From Flavobacteriaceae bacterium (GTDB lineage: Bacteria; Bacteroidota; Bacteroidia; Flavobacteriales; Flavobacteriaceae), in assembly GCA_013001365.1 (NCBI GenBank), contig JABDMQ010000077.1, positions 1 to 29,803 on the forward strand: a stretch of DNA of 29,803 nucleotides. The letters run 5' to 3'. Below, piece by piece: positions 22,270-28,524 of the stretch (within the stretch, counting starts at the first letter, position 1; the number at the start of each line of letters is the position of its first letter). The notes beneath the pieces were generated by a model, which ran no database searches, was not told where the DNA came from, and saw nothing but the letters and a program-made list of their open reading frames with translations. The translations under genes and the position numbers were made by a program.

Positions 22270-25119
22270 TTACTTGCTCAAATACATCTTACGTCTTGAA
22301 TACAAGTCGTAAAACTCATCATCCTTTAGACTGTCAATAAATAAAATAGATTCACCTGTACTCTTCATTTCAGGGCCTAGTTTCTTGTCCACATTAGGGA
22401 ATTTGTTAAACGAGAATACCGGTTGCTTTATGGCGAACCCTTTAAGTTTTGGCTCAAACTTGAATTCCGATAATTTAGCGCCTAACATGACCTTTGTAGC
22501 ATAATTTACATAGGGCTGCTTGTAAGCTTTAGCGATAAAAGGTACTGTTCTAGATGCTCTTGGGTTTGCTTCGATGATAAACACTTTATCGTCTTTGATA
22601 GCAAACTGAATATTGATCAGACCAACAGTGTTCAACGCAAGTGCAATTTTCTTAGTGTGGTCCTTTATCTGCTGCATTACGAACTCACCAAGATTGAAAG
22701 GCGGCAAGGTTGCATTGCTATCACCCGAATGAATACCACAAGGCTCAATATGCTCCATGATGCCAATGATCTGTACATTTTCACCATCGCATATGGCATC
22801 CGCCTCTGCTTCGATGGCTCCATCGAGATAATGGTCTAAAAGTAATTTATTGTTCGGGATGCTCGCCAAAAGATTAACAACATGCTGTTCTAGCTCTTCT
22901 TTATTTATGACAATTTTCATTCCCTGACCTCCTAGCACATACGATGGTCTTACCAATATTGGGAAATCAAGTTTATCAGCTACAGCTAAGGCTTCATCGG
23001 CAGATTCAGCTGTATCAAAAGCCGGATATGGAATATCATTTTCCTTTAACAATGTTGAGAAACTGCCTCTATCCTCTGCCAAATCCAAGGATTCGAAACT
23101 TGTGCCAATGATCTTGATACCATATCGATCCAATTTTTCTGCCAATTTTAAAGCGGTCTGGCCTCCTAGTTGGACTATAACTCCTTCTGGTTGTTCATGT
23201 CGAATTATATCGTAAATGTGCTCCCAGAAAACTGGTTCGAAATAAAGTTTATCTGCCACATCAAAGTCCGTTGAAACCGTTTCAGGATTACAGTTGATCA
23301 TAATGGTTTCGTAACCGTATTCCGAGGATGCTAATACACCATGAACACAACAATAATCAAATTCGATGCCTTGCCCAATTCTGTTGGGCCCTGAACCAAG
23401 GACAATGACCTTCTTCCTATCACTCTTCACACTTTCATTATCCGCAATTAGATCACCATCATTCGTAATCATATCATTCTCAAAAGTCGAATAATAATAT
23501 GGCGTTTCAGCTTTGAACTCCGCAGCACAAGTATCTACAAGTTTATATACTCTATTGATTCTCAATTCTGAGCGTTTATTATAAACTTCACTTTCTAAAC
23601 AACCGAGCATATAAGCTATTTGCCTATCACCATATCCTTTTTGCTTGGCTTCAAGTAGGAGATCGCGGTCGATCGTTTCCAGAGTAAATGTTGATATTTC
23701 CTTTTCAAGCAAAAACAATTCCTCATACTGTTTCAAGAACCACATGTCAATTTTAGTGATTTCATGAATCCTACTTAATGGAATACCTATTTCTATGGCA
23801 TCATATATAACGAATACACGATCCCAAGATGCATGTTGGAGCTTCTTGATTATTATATCGTAATCTTTATATCCTTTACCGTCCGCACCAAGTCCATTTC
23901 GTCTGATCTCAAGAGATTGAGCCGCTTTGTGCAACGCCTCCTGAAAAGACCTACCAATGCCCATGACCTCTCCAACTGCCTTCATTTGGAGTCCTAGAGT
24001 CCTGTCCGATCCTTCAAACTTATCGAAATTCCAACGTGGTATCTTAACAATGACATAGTCCAATGTTGGTTCGAACAATGCTGATGTGGATTTCGTGATT
24101 TGATTTTCCAACTCATCTAGACTGTATCCAATGGCCAATTTTGCTGCAATTTTAGCAATTGGATACCCAGTAGCTTTACTTGCCAAAGCAGAGGATCGAG
24201 ATACTCTAGGGTTGATCTCAATCGCAATAATATCTTCATCGTCATCAGGACTTACCGCAAATTGCACATTACATCCTCCTTCAAAATCTCCAATACTGCG
24301 CATCATATGTATTGCCATATCACGCATTTTCTGAAAGGTAACATCGGATAATGTCATTGCCGGAGCAACTGTAATAGAATCCCCTGTATGAATCCCCATT
24401 GGATCCATGTTCTCTATTGTACAGATTATTACAACGTTATCGTTTTTATCGCGAAGCAATTCAAGCTCATATTCTTTCCATCCAATTAGAGCTTTATCTA
24501 TCATGACTTCATGAATAGGAGAAATCTCTAATCCCCTACTCAGTAGTTCATCGAAATCTTCAGGCTGGTGAACAATGGAAGCACCTGCTCCTCCAAGCGT
24601 ATACGAGGCCCGAATAACTAATGGAAAACCGAACTCCTGAGCAATTTCCTTGCCTTTTAAAAATGAAGTGGCTGTTGCTTGGGGTGCCATACCAACTCCA
24701 ATGTCTAACATAAGTTCACGGAATTTCTCACGGTCTTCTGTAATGTTGATTGCGTTTATGTCGACCCCAATAAGCTTTACATTAAAATCATCCCAAATTC
24801 CTTTTTCATCGGCCTCAATGCATAAATTCAATGCCGTTTGTCCTCCCATAGTTGGCAAAACGGCATCAATTTCAGGATGCTCTTTTAGTACTTTGACTAT
24901 TGATTTGGTCGTTAAAGGCAATAAATAAACATGATCCGCCATCGAAGGGTCGGTCATTATTGTTGCTGGGTTAGAATTTATAAGGACAGTTTCAATGCCA
25001 TCTTCACGTAATGACCTTAAAGCTTGGGTTCCTGAATAATCGAATTCACATGCTTGTCCTATAATTATTGGCCCTGATCCAATTATCAGGACAGATTTTA
25101 ATTCTGGGTTTTTTGGCAT
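22270..25119 (-). CDS. carB: Carbamoyl-phosphate synthase large subunit, without the MGS allosteric domain
   Basis: This 949-residue cytoplasmic enzyme makes carbamoyl phosphate from bicarbonate, ATP and glutamine-derived ammonia, for pyrimidine and arginine synthesis. Both ATP-grasp halves are present: GSGPIIIGQACEFDYSGTQA and later GSGPNRIGQGIEFDYCCVH at the start of each, GGQTALNL and GGQTALKL, and the INPRVSRSSALASKATG and ANPRASRTVPFIAKAY segments. E. coli CarB has 1073 residues. This protein stops about 25 residues after the conserved GPEMKSTGE motif, so the C-terminal MGS-like regulatory domain (about 130 residues) is absent. The convergent yceI gene lies directly after the stop, so no remnant is left. 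No carA gene is in the window. Confidence 0.96.
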   Translation of the reverse strand: MPKNPELKSVLIIGSGPIIIGQACEFDYSGTQALRSLREDGIETVLINSNPATIMTDPSMADHVYLLPLTTKSIVKVLKEHPEIDAVLPTMGGQTALNLCIEADEKGIWDDFNVKLIGVDINAINITEDREKFRELMLDIGVGMAPQATATSFLKGKEIAQEFGFPLVIRASYTLGGAGASIVHQPEDFDELLSRGLEISPIHEVMIDKALIGWKEYELELLRDKNDNVVIICTIENMDPMGIHTGDSITVAPAMTLSDVTFQKMRDMAIHMMRSIGDFEGGCNVQFAVSPDDDEDIIAIEINPRVSRSSALASKATGYPIAKIAAKLAIGYSLDELENQITKSTSALFEPTLDYVIVKIPRWNFDKFEGSDRTLGLQMKAVGEVMGIGRSFQEALHKAAQSLEIRRNGLGADGKGYKDYDIIIKKLQHASWDRVFVIYDAIEIGIPLSRIHEITKIDMWFLKQYEELFLLEKEISTFTLETIDRDLLLEAKQKGYGDRQIAYMLGCLESEVYNKRSELRINRVYKLVDTCAAEFKAETPYYYSTFENDMITNDGDLIADNESVKSDRKKVIVLGSGPNRIGQGIEFDYCCVHGVLASSEYGYETIMINCNPETVSTDFDVADKLYFEPVFWEHIYDIIRHEQPEGVIVQLGGQTALKLAEKLDRYGIKIIGTSFESLDLAEDRGSFSTLLKENDIPYPAFDTAESADEALAVADKLDFPILVRPSYVLGGQGMKIVINKEELEQHVVNLLASIPNNKLLLDHYLDGAIEAEADAICDGENVQIIGIMEHIEPCGIHSGDSNATLPPFNLGEFVMQQIKDHTKKIALALNTVGLINIQFAIKDDKVFIIEANPRASRTVPFIAKAYKQPYVNYATKVMLGAKLSEFKFEPKLKGFAIKQPVFSFNKFPNVDKKLGPEMKSTGESILFIDSLKDDEFYDLYSRRKMYLSK

Positions 25120-25163
25120 TTTTAAATTTTAAAATTTCGTAAAAATAGCTATCAGCCGGATAT

Positions 25164-25195
25164 AAAAAAAGGTGTTACTGTTAAGTAACACCTTT
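25164..25195 (-). terminator. Strong rho-independent terminator after rpmH
   Basis: A perfect 9-bp stem GGTGTTACT / AGTAACACC (25171-25179 and 25184-25192) with loop GTTA is flanked on the left by seven A's, which read as a T-run on the minus strand. It separates rpmH from carB, so carB needs its own promoter in 25120-25163. Confidence 0.92.
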
Positions 25196-25218
25196 AAAAT
25201 ATTAACAATTGTTAATCA

Positions 25219-25377
25219 TTATTTTTTATGTCTTAGTTCAGAAGACACAGATAATTTCTTTCTTCCTTTCGCTCTTCTGCTTGCAAGGACCTTTCTACCA
25301 CTAACAGAAGCCATTCTCTCCCTAAAGCCGTGCTTGTTCTTTCTCTTTCTTTTAGACGGTTGAAACGTTCTTTTCAT
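25219..25377 (-). CDS. rpmH: 50S ribosomal protein L34
   Basis: A 52-residue, highly basic protein starting MKRTFQPSKRKRKNKHGFR and continuing RMASVSGRKVLASRRAKGRKKLSVS. This is the conserved L34 sequence, with the short C-terminal extension seen in Bacteroidota. It binds 23S rRNA in the large subunit. It stands alone here: a textbook promoter lies 64 bases upstream and a strong terminator 24 bases downstream. The usual partners rnpA and dnaA are not next to it, as is common in this phylum. Confidence 0.98.
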   Translation of the reverse strand: MKRTFQPSKRKRKNKHGFRERMASVSGRKVLASRRAKGRKKLSVSSELRHKK

Positions 25378-25411
25378 TTCTGTGTTTCTTTAAATTTTTC
25401 TTTTATTCTAA

Positions 25412-25436
25412 GGCTCTTATCGTACTTTGAAAAGCC
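25412..25436 (-). ncRNA. Stem-loop in the rpmH 5' leader
   Basis: On the minus strand, GGCTTTT and AAGAGCC (plus-strand arms 25430-25436 and 25412-25418) form a 7-bp stem with one G-U pair and an 11-base loop, starting only a few bases after the predicted transcription start. It may stabilise the 5' end or mediate feedback by L34. This is inference from the sequence only. Confidence 0.4.
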
Positions 25437-25440
25437 GGCG

Positions 25441-25471
25441 CAAATATACAAAGAGTTTTTACTAAAGCAAA
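25441..25471 (-). promoter_or_regulatory. rpmH promoter, full match to Bacteroidota consensus
   Basis: On the minus strand TTTG (25471-25468), a 19-base spacer, then TATATTTG (25448-25441): both boxes and the spacing match the primary-sigma consensus TTTG-N19-TAnnTTTG exactly. The predicted leader is about 57 bases. This is the strongest promoter match seen in the window. Confidence 0.85.
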
Positions 25472-25503
25472 TCCTATAATACAATTATTTCCAATTGTTT
25501 TAA

Positions 25504-25511
25504 TACCTTTG
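25504..25511 (+). promoter_or_regulatory. Candidate -7 box for the TPR membrane protein gene
   Basis: TACCTTTG is a perfect TAnnTTTG match 24 bases before the ATG at 25536. No clear TTTG stands 19 bases upstream. Confidence 0.4.
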
Positions 25512-25535
25512 CTGGCCATAACCAAGACTTGAATA

Positions 25536-26105
25536 ATGTTCAATAAAAATATTAAGCTTATCCTTGCCATCGCCATATTGGCCTTTGCGATTTATCAATT
25601 CGTTCAAGGTTTAATCGGCAATGGAATAATGCTTACATTATTGTCAGGAATATTCGTTTTTCTTTATTTCAAGAACGAGTTCATATTATTGGCATTCTTA
25701 AGATTGAGGAAACAAGATTTTCCTGGGGCCAAGAAATGGCTGAACAAGATCAAGAACCCAGAAGCCTCATTGGTCACCAAACAGCAAGGATATTATAATT
25801 ATCTGAATGGTATCATGGTATCGCAGACCAATATGAACGAAGCAGAAAAATTTTTTAAAAAAGCGATTTCCTTAGGTCTTTCAATGAAGCATGACTTGGC
25901 CATGGCAAAACTGAATCTAGCAGGTATAGCATTTAGCAAGCGAAGGAAACAGGAGGCGAATCAGCTTTTGAACGAGGCAAAACGACTTGACAAACACGGT
26001 ATGCTTACCGAGCAGATAAAAATGATGAAGGATAACATGAAAAAAGCACAAATGCCAAACCAACATTTTGGTGGCCATCGTCAACAAAGGCAAAGAAGGC
26101 GTTAA
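25536..26105 (+). CDS. TPR-like membrane protein, function unknown
   Basis: This 189-residue protein starts with two hydrophobic helices (about 7-24 and 29-46), followed by a soluble part with TPR-like helix pairs: LRLRKQDFPGAKKWLNKIKNP, GYYNYLNGIMVSQTNMNEAEKFFKKAISLGL, and AMAKLNLAGIAFSKRRKQEANQLLNEAKRL. It ends in a histidine- and arginine-rich tail (GGHRQQRQRRR). The TPR part probably faces the cytoplasm and binds another protein; the basic tail could contact nucleic acid or acidic lipids. I do not recognise a characterised family. It is divergent from rpmH and convergent with the lytic transglycosylase gene. Confidence 0.82.
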   Translation: MFNKNIKLILAIAILAFAIYQFVQGLIGNGIMLTLLSGIFVFLYFKNEFILLAFLRLRKQDFPGAKKWLNKIKNPEASLVTKQQGYYNYLNGIMVSQTNMNEAEKFFKKAISLGLSMKHDLAMAKLNLAGIAFSKRRKQEANQLLNEAKRLDKHGMLTEQIKMMKDNMKKAQMPNQHFGGHRQQRQRRR

Positions 26106-26166
26106 TCAGTTTTAAAAGGTCTTTGGCTCTATCCCAAGCTGAAATTTCATTTTAATATAATAATTA

Positions 26167-27099
26167 TCAAGGCTCAACACTGTAAAATCCTTGTTCAGGA
26201 ATTTCTATAGCATATTTTTTCCTTGAGGCATTATTAAGGTGCTTTTCACGCAACCATGGGTTGTGAATTTTAAGGATTTTGTAGTTAATACCAAACTGCT
26301 TCGAAAAATCTGCAAAATTCACTACAGGTGTATCAAGTTCAACCGTGTAAGTTGGTATGAGCTTATAAAGATCTTTTTCCCGAAAATTAAACCCATATTT
26401 ATCAGGGTGATTAAGGATTTCTTTTAATGCAACAATTCTAAAAATATAACGACCAGTTTCCTCACCTAATAAAAGATCGTAATAATTATCAACTTTTTGC
26501 TCTCTTAGTCGTCTCGCGATTCCTGCGTTGCCCGCATTATATGCTGCAGCTGCAGACGTCCAAGATCCTAACCTTTTTTTTGCTTTCAACAGGTATTTAC
26601 AAGCTACCCTTGTTGATTTCTCCAAATGGTAGCGTTCGTCAACATTGGAATTAACTTCCAACCCGTTTTCCTTCGCAGTCCCTTTTAGAATCTGCCAAAC
26701 ACCTCTCGCTCCTGCCGGAGAAACAGCATTTGTCAATCCACTTTCTATTACGGCTAAGTACTTAAAATCATCTGGAATTCCATATTCGGCCAGAATTGGC
26801 TCAATAATAGGAAAGTATTTTTTCGCTCGCTTAAACATAAGTAATCCATTGGATTGCCAATATGTATTAACCAAAAGCTCTCTGTCCATTCGTTCCAGTA
26901 TATCTGGGTTTTCCAAGGGTAATCGTTCACCAGCAAAATCCAAATAATCTGGAACCGCTAATGCGTAAACATTATAGTCGTTTATGATCTTTTTCTCTAG
27001 GTTTTCATCACTTGGTGCGTCTTGAACAGCATAGATCAAGAATCCTGCTAGACTCAATAGACCAATGACAGATAGGGTATTTCGTATCAGTTTCATCAT
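26167..27099 (-). CDS. Lytic murein transglycosylase (SLT domain, MltD-like) with degenerate C-terminal LysM-like region
   Basis: This 310-residue protein has an N-terminal signal or anchor helix (about 8-24). The goose-lysozyme-like SLT domain (about 100-240) shows YLAVIESGLTNAVSPAGARGVWQI with catalytic Glu119, then the STRVACKYL helix, WTSAAAAYNAGNAGI (family AYNxG motif) and ETGRYIFRIVALKEIL. It would cleave the MurNAc-GlcNAc bond of peptidoglycan, forming 1,6-anhydroMurNAc. The last 60 residues (TYTVELDTPVVNFADFSKQFGINYKILKIHNPWL) look like a worn LysM domain. Two start ATGs are adjacent (27099, 27096). A promoter with correct 19-base spacing lies just upstream. Confidence 0.92.
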   Translation of the reverse strand: MMKLIRNTLSVIGLLSLAGFLIYAVQDAPSDENLEKKIINDYNVYALAVPDYLDFAGERLPLENPDILERMDRELLVNTYWQSNGLLMFKRAKKYFPIIEPILAEYGIPDDFKYLAVIESGLTNAVSPAGARGVWQILKGTAKENGLEVNSNVDERYHLEKSTRVACKYLLKAKKRLGSWTSAAAAYNAGNAGIARRLREQKVDNYYDLLLGEETGRYIFRIVALKEILNHPDKYGFNFREKDLYKLIPTYTVELDTPVVNFADFSKQFGINYKILKIHNPWLREKHLNNASRKKYAIEIPEQGFYSVEP

Positions 27100-27112
27100 A
27101 AGTAGTTTTGGC

Positions 27113-27143
27113 TAAAGTTAATAATTCACGGCAATTCATCAAA
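27113..27143 (-). promoter_or_regulatory. Promoter of the lytic transglycosylase gene
   Basis: On the minus strand, TTTG (27143-27140), a 19-base spacer and TAACTTTA (27120-27113; one mismatch to TAnnTTTG) lie 14 bases before the start codon. The leader would be very short. It sits directly beyond the stop of the upstream hydrolase gene. Confidence 0.65.
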
Positions 27144-27156
27144 ATTTTGGTAGTAA

Positions 27157-27819
27157 TTAACCAAGTATGATCTTCGGTAAATTCTTATTGAACCACCTAT
27201 ATTTATTAATGATCATAATATGTGTGCCGCCTTCAACTGAGATACAATCGCCTAAATTCTTGAAAGGAAAAACTGCATCTTTTTCACCATGAATATGTAT
27301 TGTCTCTGGCAAGGATTTCTCTTGTTCCCAGCATATGACTTGTTCAATGGCCCAATCTAAATAATTTTTGTCATTGACCGATAAATACTTTTGATAAAGA
27401 TTCACTCGCTTTTTAATGGTTTCACCAAAAGCATACTTCGCAAGTAGATCTACATTGCCCACAAGTTGAGTTGGTAATAGTTTATATGCTTTTGTATGTT
27501 TCAATACTTTCATGCGTTTAGGCAATTCATGTCTGTTCTTGACACTGGATACTACAATTATTTTCTTGAATTTTAAATGCTTGCTCATTTCTTGAACAAG
27601 AATACCTCCGAACGAAACCCCTAATAATACTGGCTCTTCGTAATCAATTTTACTGCACATCCGTTTAGCGTAATCACCGATAGTTTCACCTGAATGAGGT
27701 ATAGTCCATTCTAGCCAATGAATTGTAAATTGGTCTTCTGGCAACCTTATATGTTCAAAAATTGATGGGTTTGCTGCCATTCCTGGCATTAAATAAACAT
27801 GAACCATCTCTTTTCCCAT
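27157..27819 (-). CDS. Small alpha/beta hydrolase
   Basis: This 220-residue cytoplasmic protein has the alpha/beta-hydrolase plan. A first strand with YLMPGMAANPSIFEHI (oxyanion-side loop) is followed by the nucleophile elbow GVSFGG with Ser69, then HGEKDAVFPF with Asp181 and GGTHIMI with His200, completing a Ser-Asp-His triad. The cap region is short and helical. The substrate is unknown; it is likely an esterase or thioesterase-like enzyme. On the minus strand upstream there is a perfect TAGCTTTG -7 box (27883-27876), but without a -33 box at 19 bases. It precedes the lytic transglycosylase gene on the same strand by 57 bases. Confidence 0.85.
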   Translation of the reverse strand: MGKEMVHVYLMPGMAANPSIFEHIRLPEDQFTIHWLEWTIPHSGETIGDYAKRMCSKIDYEEPVLLGVSFGGILVQEMSKHLKFKKIIVVSSVKNRHELPKRMKVLKHTKAYKLLPTQLVGNVDLLAKYAFGETIKKRVNLYQKYLSVNDKNYLDWAIEQVICWEQEKSLPETIHIHGEKDAVFPFKNLGDCISVEGGTHIMIINKYRWFNKNLPKIILG

Positions 27820-28197
27820 TTCTTATAAGGTTTTTCCTAATATTTTGTAGCAATTATTTTCGTAACTTTGTGATACAAAGCTAAATAATTCAACTGCAAT
27901 AATTATTTAAAATGATCTGCAAATTTTAGAAAGTAGAAGATCATTGTTGCTATCTATCGACGACAATAGATTCTTAGAATCCAAATTTCTTCAATTGGCA
28001 GTTTTAAGGAACAGGATTGGATAATTCTCGGAGAATTTTTCTTTTGTAGAATTCTATCTAATGATTTAGAACAAGATATCGAATGGTCATTGTAAAAACT
28101 GGCAAAGAATTTGATTACAGAATAATATGTATAACCCATTCTAATTCCCAAAACAATTCTTAATCTTAATTAAAGTTGAGTTAAATTAAATAAACTG
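27820..28197. other. Gene-free interval of 378 bases
   Basis: I see no convincing gene here. At the left end, two perfect TAnnTTTG boxes overlap face to face: TAACTTTG (27863-27870, plus) and TAGCTTTG (27883-27876, minus), built on the inverted repeat CTTTGT-GAT-ACAAAG (27866-27880). Farther right a plus-strand frame of about 41 codons is open from about 27967 to the TAA near 28093 but has no ATG. A minus-strand frame at 27954-28151 has unusual composition and no recognisable domain. Either could be a decayed gene. The interval could also hold a non-coding RNA or a long leader for the gene at 28198. Confidence 0.5.
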
Positions 28198-28497
28198 ATG
28201 ATGATAAGTGCTGAAGACTTGATAGACAATGAATTCCTTAGACAATATGAACTTAAGGTCGATGACCAATTAATGAAGATCGAATATGCTTCTCAAGATC
28301 GAAAGATATTCTTGACCAAACTTGAAATTCCAGAGGGCATCCATTCTAAAAAACTTGAAGAAGAATTCTTGACTATCGTACTCCAACATATAGCTGAGTT
28401 AAACGTAAGCGTTGTTCCAACCAGTCCGCCAATTGCCAAGTTCATAAGAGGAAACAGGAAGTATAAAAGAATGCTCCCTGTTGGTGTAAGGATTTGA
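28198..28497 (+). CDS. Short GNAT-like N-acetyltransferase domain protein (Acetyltransf_CG type)
   Basis: This 99-residue protein resembles the compact GNAT family of about 95 residues. The N-terminal strand pair (YELKVDDQLMKIEYASQD, KIFLTKLEIPEGI) corresponds to the 'HTEVPxxxxGxGIG' strand, and the C-terminal VVPTSPPIAKFIRGNRKYKRML matches the family's 'PLCPFVAxYIxxHPEY' end. The acetyl-CoA loop is altered (HSKKLEEEF instead of GxGxG/A), so catalytic competence is uncertain. The usual family role is unknown. It stands alone after a 378-base gap and converges on mtaB. Adjacent ATGs at 28198 and 28201 could both start. Confidence 0.8.
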   Translation: MMISAEDLIDNEFLRQYELKVDDQLMKIEYASQDRKIFLTKLEIPEGIHSKKLEEEFLTIVLQHIAELNVSVVPTSPPIAKFIRGNRKYKRMLPVGVRI

Positions 28498-28524
28498 TTA
28501 AGAAGTAAATTCTTCTCAAGGAAT

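Noticed and set aside
22257..22273. GTAATT-N5-AATTAC inverted repeat between yceI and carB as a terminator
   Set aside because: The stem is only six weak pairs with no T-run on either strand, and it overlaps the carB stop codon; chance in AT-rich DNA is likely.
25124..25137. Perfect palindrome AAATTTTAAAATTT before carB as an operator
   Set aside because: It is made of A/T only, in an AT-rich leader, and has no second copy or positional support.
27954..28151. Minus-strand frame of 65 codons as a gene
   Set aside because: Residue composition is rich in Ile, Ser, Arg and Cys, with no signal peptide or domain and poor start context; it overlaps other open pieces in the plus strand, so it is not distinguishable from chance.
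28498..28524. AGAAG-N6-CTTCT hairpin between the GNAT-like gene and mtaB as a terminator
   Set aside because: Five weak base pairs and no T-run; I could not support termination in either direction.
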